A DNA stretch of 18,315 nt from an uncultured Sutterella sp. (GCA_900542195.1 UQNA01000057.1:1-18315); one strand, 5' to 3'; counted from the first letter of the stretch, positions 8,165-15,717 are shown. Notes: generated by a model not told the origin, from the sequence alone. A program made the numbers and translations.

Positions 8165-10606
8165 ATGAGTAATTCGATAAGTCAGAGTTTCCCGCCTTCA
8201 GGCATTGAGGTTTTTCGCCGTAAAGGTAAAGACGAACCCTCAAATGTTTCGAAAGTTTTCGGTTCCGTCCTGTTTATTCTGTCACTTGTAGGAACAGTTT
8301 TTCTTACGCTGTCTTTGGCCACGTTCAGCGGTATGGATCCGGGATTTTCCATGGCCAACAGTTTTTCTCGAATCAGTAACGTTTTCGGAGTAGTCGGCGC
8401 TTGGGTTGCAGATCTGTTGTATTTGTTATTCGGGTGGTCAGCTTGGCTGCTTGTTGCCGGGGCTCTTTTTACCTTGATTCGTTCCGGACAGATGTTCTTT
8501 AACGGCATTTATCCGTATAAATATCCCAACGGCTTGCGAGTAATTGCTTTTTTTCTGCTTATCGTCGCGAGCAGCACTCTCTTTTTTTTAAGGCTTCATT
8601 CTTTTTCTTCTGACTTGCCGGGTACTTCAGGTGGCGCAATCGGAAGTGCCATCGGGACCGCTCTTTTAAATGCAGTTGGCCTTAACATCAGCACAGTCAT
8701 CGCAGCCGTTTTAGTCGTACTGAGCTTCGGAATCTTCTTCAATTTTTCTTGGATAGAACTGATGGAAGGGATCGGAAAAGGATGCGAATCTATCTTGATG
8801 CGGCTTAGAAAGACACAAGAGACAAAAGAGGACGAAGAAGAGGGGATTGCTCAGCGCAAACTCAGAGAGGAGAAACTCAGCCACAACCGTGAAACTGCTC
8901 CGGCAGAGAAAGTAGTGCCTCGCAAAGTCCCTGTTCCTACAATACCTAATAAGGTGGAGCGCAGTTCTATTAGAGAGATTAAAAAAGATCCGATCATCAT
9001 TACTCATCACTCGGTTACTGAACCAATTCCGCCTGAGCCCGAACAAACTAAACTCGAGTTTGAGGAGACTCCAAATACTGACGCATTGCTGGCTGGACAG
9101 GTCCCTCCTGAACAAGAACAAAAAGAAGACTTTGTTCTTCCGACTCCCAATTTGCTGGAAGTTCCGCCATACGATCGCCCGCAAATCAGCGAGGAAGAAG
9201 TTACGTTTACCTCTGACAGAATTGAACATATCTTGGCTACTTACAAGATTAAAGCCAAAGTGTTATCTGCGATGCGAGGCCCCGTCATTACGCGCTTTAA
9301 AGTGCAGCCAGGCGTGGGCATCCAGTCCAGCCGTTTTGTTAAGGTGGCTAAGGACTTAGCTCGAGGTCTGGGACAGCCGAGCATTCGTGTTATTGAGAAC
9401 TTGCGCGAAGTTGACTGTCTGGGGCTGGAAGTTCCGAATCCTCCCGGCGCCGTGCAGATGATTTATCTCAGTGAAATTATCAGCAGCAACACCTTTAAGC
9501 TTGGAAAATCTAACTTAACGTTAGCTCTGGGTAAGAACGTACAAGGTGACCCGGTCACCATTGATCTGGGCAAAGCTCCTCACTTGCTTGTTGCCGGTAC
9601 TACAGGTTCCGGTAAATCGGTCGGCATCAATGCCATGATTCTTTCGATGCTGTTTAAGAATACGCCGGACGAGCTGAAACTGATTTTGATCGATCCGAAA
9701 GAAGTTGAATTTGCGCCGTACGAAAAGATTCCGCATCTTCTTACACCGGTTATTACTGACATGATCCAGGCCGCCCACGCTCTGGACTGGGCTGTCCGTG
9801 AGATGGACAAGCGTTACAAGCTTATGAAGGCAGTGGGCGTAAGAAATTTTGCAAGCTTTAATGAAAAGATTGACCAGGCAAAAGGGGACGGTACGTTTAT
9901 TCCTAATCCGTTTAGCCTGACACCTGAGCAGCCTGAGCATCTGAAGAAACTGCACTACATCGTTATTATTATCGATGAGTTGGCTGACTTGCTGATGACT
10001 AACGGCAAGCAGGTTGAAGGTTCTATTATGCGCTTGACCCAGAAGGCCAGAGCTGCGGGCATGCATTTGATTTTGGCTACTCAAAGGCCGAGTACCGACA
10101 TTGTTACGCCGATTATTAAAACGAATTGCCCGTCGCGCATTAGCTTCCAGGTTTCTAACCGCTATGACTCCATGACAATTCTCGGAGAACCGGGTGCGGA
10201 GGAACTGTTAGGGCGCGGTGATATGTTCTATATGAATCCAAGTACGCCGCTTCAGAGAGTGCATGGTGCGAATGTAACCGACAAAGAAATCGATGCCGTA
10301 ACTAGCTTCATTAAAGCTCAGAGAGAACCTGAATATACCGACGGCGTGACAGACGCTCCGGAAGAAGAAGGAATGCCTGAGGATGAAATTGCGGCAAGAC
10401 CGCCCGGAGGCGAGGGAGATCCTTTCTACGATCAGGCCGTACAGATTGTTTTAGAGGACGGCAAAGCCTCGATTTCTTATCTTCAGAGAAAGCTGGGTGT
10501 CGGCTATAACCGCGCAGCTAAACTTATCGAAGCGATGGAAGAAGCCGGTATCGTTTCTAAACCTACAAGTACCGGAAAACGTTCGATTCTCAGAGGCCGA
10601 GAGTAA
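8165..10606 (+). CDS. ftsK: DNA translocase FtsK
   Basis: This septal membrane protein pumps chromosomal DNA and activates XerCD at dif. The 813-residue product has the full layout. About four membrane segments lie within residues 30-215. An acidic, proline-containing linker follows (about 215-365), far shorter than in E. coli. The alpha/beta motor (about 370-700) has Walker A GTTGSGKSVGIN from residue 478 and Walker B IVIIIDELADLL near 600, plus ATQRPSTDIVTPIIKTNCPSR. The C-terminal gamma winged helix (about 735-805) contains SYLQRKLGVGYNRAAKLIEAMEEAGIV and reads KOPS sites. The ATG at 8165 has a weak CAGG upstream. The lolA that often follows ftsK in this group is not present. Confidence 0.97.
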   Translation: MSNSISQSFPPSGIEVFRRKGKDEPSNVSKVFGSVLFILSLVGTVFLTLSLATFSGMDPGFSMANSFSRISNVFGVVGAWVADLLYLLFGWSAWLLVAGALFTLIRSGQMFFNGIYPYKYPNGLRVIAFFLLIVASSTLFFLRLHSFSSDLPGTSGGAIGSAIGTALLNAVGLNISTVIAAVLVVLSFGIFFNFSWIELMEGIGKGCESILMRLRKTQETKEDEEEGIAQRKLREEKLSHNRETAPAEKVVPRKVPVPTIPNKVERSSIREIKKDPIIITHHSVTEPIPPEPEQTKLEFEETPNTDALLAGQVPPEQEQKEDFVLPTPNLLEVPPYDRPQISEEEVTFTSDRIEHILATYKIKAKVLSAMRGPVITRFKVQPGVGIQSSRFVKVAKDLARGLGQPSIRVIENLREVDCLGLEVPNPPGAVQMIYLSEIISSNTFKLGKSNLTLALGKNVQGDPVTIDLGKAPHLLVAGTTGSGKSVGINAMILSMLFKNTPDELKLILIDPKEVEFAPYEKIPHLLTPVITDMIQAAHALDWAVREMDKRYKLMKAVGVRNFASFNEKIDQAKGDGTFIPNPFSLTPEQPEHLKKLHYIVIIIDELADLLMTNGKQVEGSIMRLTQKARAAGMHLILATQRPSTDIVTPIIKTNCPSRISFQVSNRYDSMTILGEPGAEELLGRGDMFYMNPSTPLQRVHGANVTDKEIDAVTSFIKAQREPEYTDGVTDAPEEEGMPEDEIAARPPGGEGDPFYDQAVQIVLEDGKASISYLQRKLGVGYNRAAKLIEAMEEAGIVSKPTSTGKRSILRGRE

Positions 10607-10682
10607 CTCTTAAGAAGATGGACTGAAGGCTTGAAAAGAGAAAGTTGAAATGAATCTTGGGGGCTGTCTTTGTTGGAGACGG

Positions 10683-10718
10683 CTACCTCCGGGTAGGCAG
10701 AGAGCTTCCGGCTCTCTG
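10683..10718 (+). other. two tandem hairpins after ftsK
   Basis: CTACC (10683-10687) pairs with GGTAG (10692-10696) over a TCCG loop. Right after it CAGAGAGC (10698-10705) pairs with GCTCTCTG (10711-10718) over TTCCG. No U-tract follows, so this is not a classic terminator, but it could protect or end the ftsK transcript, or be a REP-like element. The rest of the ftsK-to-10833 gap shows nothing clear. Confidence 0.5.
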
Positions 10719-10832
10719 TGTGCCATTAAGTCAGTCGATTTTGTCAGTGCGTTCGGTTACTGAATATTTAAAGAAGCCATCGAGGGCCTTTACGGTTTTC
10801 AAGCGAATTCTGTGCCGGTTCCTTGTTCATGC

Positions 10833-11510
10833 TCATTGGAATTCGAACAAGCTTTTTCTATGGATCTCCCAAATCCAACCGAATTCCGGAAAAACCGGCT
10901 TGCCAAGGACATCATTGTTTTCGTCGACCCAGTGAGCACCGTTAAAGCGAATTTTTTCCAGACACAATTGGATATCAAGGACTTCCTGAGGACGCAGAGA
11001 AGCGTTTTCGTTTAATTCAGAAATACAGATTGGCAATGTTTCACCGACTGCAAAACCGATATTTAAAGGCTCGATCCAGAGAATAGATTGTTTTTCCGTT
11101 TGCTGAAAACTTCCAAGCGGTCTGTTGCCTTTGCCGATTTCACCAAGCATTTTCAGCAAATTTAAGCTTGGATGCGGCAAGAAGAACAGCAAATCGGCAC
11201 AAGTTTGAAGAGATAAAGAATCAGGAGGAGTGCTGAGTTTGGCGCCGTTTTCTTCCAAAATAGTCTGACTCAAACCGAATGTGGTATTGAAATCGAAGGG
11301 AACAGACTCTGCAGAATCTTCAAAGAGGTAGCAGGAGCGCACAGTCAAATTCTGAACCGGCCGGAGCAAAATTTTTTGAAAGTCTAAAAGAGCTTCCCGG
11401 CGAGCATCTCCACTTTTATCCAAACAAATGGTATTGATGGTCCTCAGAACGCTATCGAAAGCTTTTTTCTCCTGGGGTTCTCCAATTTTTTGCCAAATCT
11501 TCTGAAACAT
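10833..11510 (-). CDS. hypothetical protein, 225 residues
   Basis: I do not recognise this protein. The frame starts with ATG 11510, preceded at 8 nt by AGAGG, and runs 225 codons without interruption; codon use looks like its chromosomal neighbours. There is no signal peptide and no clear membrane segment. The N-terminal third is helical and polar (MFQKIWQKIGEPQEKKAFD), the middle has LLFFLPHPSLNLLKML, and the C-terminus is rich in aromatic residues (GAHWVDENN, FPEFGWIWEIHRKSLFEF). It is convergent with ftsK and divergent from the acetyltransferase gene. It may be a lineage-specific cytosolic protein. Confidence 0.75.
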   Translation of the reverse strand: MFQKIWQKIGEPQEKKAFDSVLRTINTICLDKSGDARREALLDFQKILLRPVQNLTVRSCYLFEDSAESVPFDFNTTFGLSQTILEENGAKLSTPPDSLSLQTCADLLFFLPHPSLNLLKMLGEIGKGNRPLGSFQQTEKQSILWIEPLNIGFAVGETLPICISELNENASLRPQEVLDIQLCLEKIRFNGAHWVDENNDVLGKPVFPEFGWIWEIHRKSLFEFQ

Positions 11511-11610
11511 TAAAAAACCTCTTTATTCTCACAAAGTATAAATGTCATTCCAAGAACTCGACAAATCAGCAGGCGTCAGTGTTGCAGACTGGTGAACAAT
11601 ACGAAACCGG

Positions 11611-11637
11611 TTGTAACTATTTTGCGTACTCTATAAT
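11611..11637 (+). promoter_or_regulatory. putative promoter of the acetyltransferase gene
   Basis: A perfect -10 TATAAT (11632-11637) has TTGTAA (11611-11616) upstream at 15 nt, shorter than ideal. The first ATG of the gene lies 27 nt after the -10. Confidence 0.5.
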
Positions 11638-11664
11638 TCCCCTCACTTTTTGAAGAATGTGTAA

Positions 11665-12165
11665 ATGAAGGAAATAATGCTTATTCGTCACGCAACTATT
11701 AATGATGTTCCGGAGCTTGCCAGGATTGAAGGCGCATCCTATCCCGCAGCCGAAGCAGCTTCAGAGGAAAGAATTCGTTCCAGAGTCGCTGTGTATCCAG
11801 ATTATTTTTGGCTGATGGAAGAGGACGGTTCAACTAAAGGTTTTATATGCGGATTAGTTTCTGATCAAGAAATATTAGTGGACGATATGTTTGCGGATAC
11901 TTCTTTTCATAATCCGGACGGCAAATGGCTTTTATTGTTCAGCGTGGTTACAGATCCGGCTTTCCGTCATCAAAAGGTTGCTTCAAGAATTATGGAAAAG
12001 GTGCTTGAAGATACGGAAAAGAGAGGCAAGACCGGCGTTATTTTGACATGCAAGGACAAACTCAGAGACTTTTATTCTCGTTTTGGCTTTGTTGATGAAG
12101 GCGTATCAGTTTCCACCCACGGCGGCGACAAGTGGTATCAGATGCGTTTGATATTTTCCAGATAA
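11665..12165 (+). CDS. GNAT-family N-acetyltransferase, AANAT-like
   Basis: GNAT enzymes move an acetyl group from acetyl-CoA to an amine. The 166-residue protein has the family order: IRHATINDVPELARIEGASYP at the start, the acceptor-side strand WLMEEDGSTKGFICGLV, motif A with LFSVVTDPAFRHQKVASRIMEKVLE (acetyl-CoA loop R-H-Q-K-V-A in place of the usual R-x-x-G-x-G/A), and motif B with FYSRFGFVDEGVS. The HNPDGKWLLLFSV and C-terminal HGGDKWYQM parts recall the arylalkylamine acetyltransferase-like bacterial group; the substrate is unknown. The start is uncertain: ATG 11665 has a poor ribosome site, while ATG 11677 (giving MLIRHATINDV) has AAGGA 4 nt upstream and may be the true start. Confidence 0.88.
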   Translation: MKEIMLIRHATINDVPELARIEGASYPAAEAASEERIRSRVAVYPDYFWLMEEDGSTKGFICGLVSDQEILVDDMFADTSFHNPDGKWLLLFSVVTDPAFRHQKVASRIMEKVLEDTEKRGKTGVILTCKDKLRDFYSRFGFVDEGVSVSTHGGDKWYQMRLIFSR

Positions 12166-12180
12166 TTTTCTTTGACTTTC

Positions 12181-12217
12181 AGGCTCACTTCCTTATATGG
12201 CAGTGAGCTTAATTTTT
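12181..12217 (+). terminator. rho-independent terminator of the acetyltransferase gene
   Basis: A 9-bp stem with one G-U pair (12181-12189 with 12202-12210), a 12-nt loop and the tail AATTTTT. Its right arm overlaps the stop codon of the convergent channel gene. Confidence 0.75.
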
Positions 12218-13072
12218 AGAAGTTTGTCCACTATTGTCTTTTTTATCGTTTGTCGGGTCGGAGTTTGCTTTATCTTTATCTGCCTTATCGTCTTTGTTCT
12301 TGTCGTCAGTCTTTTGGTTAGATACAGATTGAGATGGAGTGGACTCAAGCTGCTTGACATAAGCTTCACCGGAGACGTCGGTTGTGACTTTTTGGAACGT
12401 ACCGACGATATTGGTCACGTAAACGGTGAACATCGGGATCATCAGCATTCCGAAGACTGCTTCAAAAACCGAGAGAATTTTGCCGATAGGGGTTACGGCC
12501 TGAATATTAGAACCAACGGTGACCGCTTCCATCGTTGCCCACCAAAGAGCGTCGCTAAAGTTTTTGACAAGAGGGTTAATATTTACTTCACAAACATAAA
12601 ACACAAGACTTCCCAGATATACGCAAGTCACGAGAATTACTAAGTAAGTGACAAAGATTGTTGATGTTCTGCTGAAAGTAAACCATCCAACAACGATTAC
12701 TAAGGCATAAACGCTGCGGATAAGAGGAATAAATCTAAAAACATAAGATAATTCGCTTGGGATCTGCCAGTTAAAGCATGAGAAGACGGTCAGATACGGA
12801 ATACATACCAAGAAAAGCAAGATGTATCGAAAAAGATAGCGGCCCTTATGTTTAGTTAGAAAGAACTCAATACTCAAGTCAATGAGGAAGAAAATACAAA
12901 CCCAAAACTGAATTTCCATATAGATTGGGCTTGCATAGAAGGGGTCGTTGAACTCAAAGGTATCGTAAGAGATGGAGCCAATGAGAATCAGAGACAAAAT
13001 TAAGATGAAGATCCTCAGGACACCCTGAAAGTTCAATCTTTTTTCTTCAAATTTAGTCCAATTTATTGCCAT
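12209..13072 (-). CDS. 6-TM potassium-channel-like ion channel with TVGSN filter
   Basis: The product has voltage-gated-like channel topology: membrane segments near residues 17-36, 50-72, 80-98, 113-133 and 137-162, a pore helix DALWWATMEAV, a filter at 185-190, then a last segment at 197-222. The filter reads TVGSNI where potassium channels have TVGYGD. The S4-like helix has only R113 and R119, so voltage sensing is doubtful. The C-terminal 60 residues are hydrophilic and rich in K, D, N and S (KTDDKNKDDKADKDK), probably disordered. The frame extends 43 codons further up, but that part is not protein-like; ATG 13072 gives MAINWTKFEEKRLN. GAGGAT lies very close to this ATG, so the start is not certain. 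Ion specificity cannot be read from the sequence. Confidence 0.8.
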   Translation of the reverse strand: MAINWTKFEEKRLNFQGVLRIFILILSLILIGSISYDTFEFNDPFYASPIYMEIQFWVCIFFLIDLSIEFFLTKHKGRYLFRYILLFLVCIPYLTVFSCFNWQIPSELSYVFRFIPLIRSVYALVIVVGWFTFSRTSTIFVTYLVILVTCVYLGSLVFYVCEVNINPLVKNFSDALWWATMEAVTVGSNIQAVTPIGKILSVFEAVFGMLMIPMFTVYVTNIVGTFQKVTTDVSGEAYVKQLESTPSQSVSNQKTDDKNKDDKADKDKANSDPTNDKKDNSGQTSKN

Positions 13073-13206
13073 ATCCTCGAAGCCTAGAGTCCCTTGAGTA
13101 CTAACTATGGACAGAATAACAAAGGGAAAAAAAAGCGGGTCTCTGATGTGACTTAAACGGGAAGTTGTGTTTTTGCAACAAAAAATATAAAAAATGGCCA
13201 AATAAG

Positions 13207-13235
13207 TTGCAATTTTAATTTTACGTTGATAGAAT
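13207..13235 (+). promoter_or_regulatory. promoter of tRNA-Leu
   Basis: TTGCAA (13207-13212), a 17-nt spacer and TAGAAT (13230-13235). Transcription would start about 6 nt before the mature tRNA 5' end. Confidence 0.65.
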
Positions 13236-13247
13236 TCTCGAATCGTT

Positions 13248-13332
13248 GCCCGGGTGGTGAAATGGTAGACACAAGGGATTCAAAATCCCTCGCCCAACAA
13301 GCGTGAGAGTTCGAGTCTCTCCCCGGGCACCA
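13248..13332 (+). tRNA. tRNA-Leu (anticodon CAA)
   Basis: The 85-nt gene includes an encoded CCA (13330-13332). Acceptor arms GCCCGGG (13248-13254) and CCCGGGC (13322-13328) pair fully, with discriminator A. The anticodon stem AGGGA/TCCCT encloses loop TTCAAAA, so the anticodon is CAA, reading UUG. The long variable arm and GAGAGTTCGAGTCTCTC T-arm fit a class II leucine tRNA. The 3' end abuts the integrase region, so it is the likely phage attachment site; the tRNA itself is intact. Confidence 0.97.
13307..13332 (+). other. probable attachment-site core in the tRNA 3' end
   Basis: The T-arm and acceptor 3' end of tRNA-Leu are the junction between chromosome and the integrase-bearing element. 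Tyrosine integrases often use tRNA 3' ends. The second att copy would lie beyond the right edge, so the exact core cannot be defined here. Confidence 0.45.
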
Positions 13333-13418
13333 AACCTTTAAGCATACCCCAGCAGACGCCCGCTTTTCAAGCCCTCCCGAGAAAAAAATTGGCATAATTC
13401 AGCATTATTTTGCACAAA

Positions 13419-13450
13419 TAGCAGTAGAAAAGCAGTAGCAATAGCAGTAG
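13419..13450 (+). repeat. three direct repeats AGCAGTAG upstream of the integrase
   Basis: Copies at 13420-13427, 13431-13438 and 13443-13450, spaced 11 and 12 nt, close to one helical turn. The first and third are preceded by T (TAGCAGTAG). They lie between the attachment-site candidate and the integrase start, where arm-type integrase or excisionase sites are expected. Confidence 0.8.
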
Positions 13451-13475
13451 TAAAAATTTCTTTTGGGATAGTTCT

Positions 13476-14543
13476 ATGGCGTCAATTAAAAAAACTTGGT
13501 GCGGTACTTTTCAGGTTCAATGGTATGAAGATAAAAAACGTAAAAGCAGAAACTTCAAAACTAGAAAAGAAGCTAAAGAATTTGCAATAACTATTGAAAA
13601 GGCTCCAAAAGATAGATCAAACTCAATTACTTTTGGTGCTCTTCTAGCAGATTATCGTGATAAAGAAACAATAAAAAAACGTGGTGCACGATCTGAAACT
13701 TTGCGCTTAAATCGTTTAATTACTTTTCCAATTGCAAAGATATTATTAAGTGATTTGACCACTAAACATTTACAAAAATTAGTAGAAGAAAGATTAGCTT
13801 CGCCCGCACCAACAGGCGGGACGATTTCCCCGTCTACTGTTATTCGTGAATTTACTTCTATATCAGCTGTTTTAAGTTATGCGGTCAAAAAAGGGTTTTT
13901 AGATAAGAATCCAGCGAAAGGCGTTGAATTGCCTCAACCTCCAGAACATAGAGAAAGAGTTGCAACCGAGGAGGAACAAGAAGCAATTATTATTGCTAGT
14001 GGCTGGGACGGGATAAGCCCACCGGAAAACACTTCTCAATTAGTTGCTTTAGCTTTTATCTTTTCTTGTCGCACTGGTATGCGGTCTGGTGAAATTTTAA
14101 GTATTGAATTTAGCTGGTTAGAAGATAAAGTTATACACCTCCCCAAAGAAGCCACAAAAACGGCTTCTAAGAGAGATGTAGCATTATCAAGTGACGCTTT
14201 AAGATTATTGAATCTTGCGATTGAAGCGAAACAAGATAAATCCCCAAAGATTTTTGGTGGTGTATTGAAAGAACATAATAGAGATGTCTTGTTTCGTAAG
14301 ATTAGAGATCGAGCAGGTTTAAGCCCTGTTTATGACTCGCAGGGCAGGTTATTAAAGGAAGGTTTGAACTTCCATGACGGGCGGGCAACATTCGCAACTT
14401 GGGCAGCTTCGCCCGACCCCAAGACTGGTGCGCCCCGGCTGGATGTCTTAGCACTTGCAAGACAAACAGGGCACAAGAATTTAAAGATGTTGCAACGTTA
14501 CTATAGAGAGAGTGCGCAAAATATAGCTAAACGGCTAGATTAA
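13476..14543 (+). CDS. int: phage-type tyrosine recombinase/integrase
   Basis: The 355-residue protein should catalyse site-specific integration at the neighbouring tRNA-Leu. It has an N-terminal DNA-binding part (about 1-45, SIKKTWCGTFQVQWYEDKK), a SAM-like core-binding domain (about 50-150) and the catalytic domain (about 165-350). The active-site set is complete: R203 in CRTGMRSGE, K228 in EATKT, H300 and R303 in FHDGR, H333 in RQTGH, and the nucleophile Y342 in LQRYYR, nine residues after H333. GGGAT lies 7 nt before ATG 13476. Its stop overlaps the stop of the convergent AlpA-like gene. Confidence 0.95.
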   Translation: MASIKKTWCGTFQVQWYEDKKRKSRNFKTRKEAKEFAITIEKAPKDRSNSITFGALLADYRDKETIKKRGARSETLRLNRLITFPIAKILLSDLTTKHLQKLVEERLASPAPTGGTISPSTVIREFTSISAVLSYAVKKGFLDKNPAKGVELPQPPEHRERVATEEEQEAIIIASGWDGISPPENTSQLVALAFIFSCRTGMRSGEILSIEFSWLEDKVIHLPKEATKTASKRDVALSSDALRLLNLAIEAKQDKSPKIFGGVLKEHNRDVLFRKIRDRAGLSPVYDSQGRLLKEGLNFHDGRATFATWAASPDPKTGAPRLDVLALARQTGHKNLKMLQRYYRESAQNIAKRLD

Positions 14544-14809
14544 CTAACTTCTAAAGCCATTTTTGCTCTGTTATTTCTTAGTCTTTCAATCCACGCCAAA
14601 ACGTCTTTTTTGTACCATTTCTTACGTCCCGAGTCCAATAATTCAAATGGTCTTGGGAATGTTTTATCTTGAATCAACAATCGAGAAAATGCGCTTGATT
14701 GTTTTCCGTAACCAAGTAACTTACAAACTTCGTCCCGGTTAAGAAATTCTTTAGTAATCTCTCCGGCCACTAATTCAGCCAATTTTTGATAATCAATTTC
14801 AGAATTCAT
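14540..14809 (-). CDS. AlpA-like HTH protein, putative excisionase or regulator
   Basis: The 89-residue product carries a winged/MerR-type helix-turn-helix: EFLNRDEVCKLLGYGKQS, SRLLIQDKTFPRPFEL and KKWYKKDVLAWIERLR, the DNA-binding pattern of AlpA and small excisionases. The start was set at ATG 14809 because GGGA lies 9 nt upstream; a GTG five codons earlier also exists. It is the last gene of the minus-strand run and its stop overlaps the integrase stop by 3 nt (shared TTAA). Position next to int suggests a role in excision or in control of int, but no direct evidence separates these. Confidence 0.8.
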   Translation of the reverse strand: MNSEIDYQKLAELVAGEITKEFLNRDEVCKLLGYGKQSSAFSRLLIQDKTFPRPFELLDSGRKKWYKKDVLAWIERLRNNRAKMALEVS

Positions 14810-14824
14810 ATTATTTATTCCCAC

Positions 14825-14854
14825 AAAAAAAGCCCGCTATTTACTTACGGGCTT
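14825..14854 (-). terminator. intrinsic terminator T1 before the AlpA-like gene
   Basis: Minus-strand stem AAGCCCG/CGGGCTT (14854-14848 with 14836-14830), 11-nt loop, then seven T (14831-14825). The next start codon is only 15 nt further on. Confidence 0.8.
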
Positions 14855-14874
14855 AGGTTTTGTTTAATGCTTGT

Positions 14875-15171
14875 TTAGATTTTGTTGGTTCCCCAAGTCT
14901 TACCGATTCGGTTGTAATCGCTGGATTCTTTTATCTCAACATACATATCTTCATGCGGGCGGTTGAATCTAACTATTAGATTCAAGCTCGCCTTAGCGTC
15001 TGCACTTAGTCTTGAGTTTTTGCCAAAATAGATTTTCTTTTGAGCATTCCTAGATAATGACTCATATCGTTTTTGACTGTATGGCTCGATAGTATCAACA
15101 TAGATACGAACGGCCATTGCGTCATCCGGCACTAAGACTCTAGTTTGATTATTCAAGATGATTGTTTTCAT
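14875..15171 (-). CDS. hypothetical phage protein, 98 residues
   Basis: I do not recognise it. It begins MKTIILNNQTRVLVPDDAMA with GGA about 9 nt before the ATG, has no membrane segment, and is predicted basic with mixed strand and helix. A central patch (KRYESLSRNAQKKIYFGKNSR) is rich in K and R, and the end is polar (KESSDYNRIGKTWGTNK). It sits alone between terminators T2 and T1, so it can only be transcribed by read-through of T2 or from a promoter overlapping the upstream gene. Confidence 0.7.
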   Translation of the reverse strand: MKTIILNNQTRVLVPDDAMAVRIYVDTIEPYSQKRYESLSRNAQKKIYFGKNSRLSADAKASLNLIVRFNRPHEDMYVEIKESSDYNRIGKTWGTNKI

Positions 15172-15185
15172 TGTTTTATCCAGAT

Positions 15186-15213
15186 AAAAAATTACCCGCT
15201 TTGTTTAGCGGGT
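15186..15213 (-). terminator. intrinsic terminator T2 after the DUF3310 gene
   Basis: Minus-strand stem ACCCGCT/AGCGGGT (15213-15207 with 15200-15194), 6-nt loop, then AATTTTTT. It touches the stop codon of the upstream gene and ends 14 nt before the next ATG. Confidence 0.8.
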
Positions 15214-15717
15214 TTAATTCGTAATGTCTTGTTCTTTTTCTTCGTTGTCATCTTGTTTTAAATCTTCATCTTGATTTTTTTCTTCTAGTTGATTTTCTTC
15301 CGGTGGATTTTCTTCTGGTGGTTTCTTATCTATTTCGTTATTTAAAAGCTCAAGTAGGAATATCTGAGTGTGTATATCCGTATTTAGTTCATTTAAAGCG
15401 TCAGCCGGAGAACAACCCCGAATAAGTAAATTTCCAAAACTTCTTAAAAGTAGATTTTCCGAATATCTGAAAATATATAAAGGAGATAAAAGATAATTTA
15501 ATCTTTCATATGAATAAGTTTTTATCGTGCGTTCTAAATACCACGCCGATTTTTCTAAGTCTTGTAATTCATTCCCTTTGTCCTTGGCTCTAACAATGTA
15601 CTTAAAAATGTTAGCTATACCAAATGGCAAAGTTTCGAGAATATCAATAGGCTCAAGTACTATTTTGTGATTTGCATAATGTGCCGGATGATTGATTAAA
15701 TCTTCTTTATTATTCAT
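15214..15717 (-). CDS. DUF3310 phage protein with acidic tail
   Basis: Residues 1-65 show the DUF3310 pattern (NHPAHYANHKIVLEPIDILE, then FKYIVRAKDKGNELQDLEKSAWYLER), a small domain common in phage early regions and sometimes labelled nucleotide kinase without strong proof. Residues 66-125 are helical and unrecognised. The last 40 residues are a low-complexity acidic tail (PPEENPPEENQLEEKNQDED). The ATG overlaps the end of the MazG-like gene by 8 nt, with AGGAA 7 nt upstream inside that gene, so the two are translationally linked. Pairing with a MazG-like gene supports a role in nucleotide metabolism. Confidence 0.85.
   Translation of the reverse strand: MNNKEDLINHPAHYANHKIVLEPIDILETLPFGIANIFKYIVRAKDKGNELQDLEKSAWYLERTIKTYSYERLNYLLSPLYIFRYSENLLLRSFGNLLIRGCSPADALNELNTDIHTQIFLLELLNNEIDKKPPEENPPEENQLEEKNQDEDLKQDDNEEKEQDITN

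Noticed and set aside
8711..9229. Minus-strand open frame of 172 codons inside ftsK
   Set aside because: It is the reverse of the FtsK linker region; F/R/S-rich composition reflects the complementary strand of E/K-rich codons.
9521..10084. Minus-strand open frame of 187 codons inside ftsK
   Set aside because: It is antisense to the conserved FtsK motor domain, with no start signal of its own.
10657..10935. Plus-strand open frame after ftsK
   Set aside because: It crosses two hairpins and overlaps the end of the minus-strand 225-residue gene; no ribosome site or family pattern.
12197..12643. Plus-strand open frame of 148 codons over the channel gene
   Set aside because: It lies opposite the C-terminal half of the channel gene; its composition (V/F/C-rich start, then H/R/D mix) is what the antisense of that gene would give, and it has no ribosome site.
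13153..13395. Minus-strand open frame across the tRNA-Leu gene
   Set aside because: It is antisense to the tRNA; part of its sequence (CPGRDSNSHAC-like) is a known artefact of translated tRNA regions.
13419..13450. AGCAGTAG repeats as a CRISPR array
   Set aside because: Repeat units are 8 nt with 3-4 nt between them, far too short for CRISPR repeats and spacers, and no cas genes are present.
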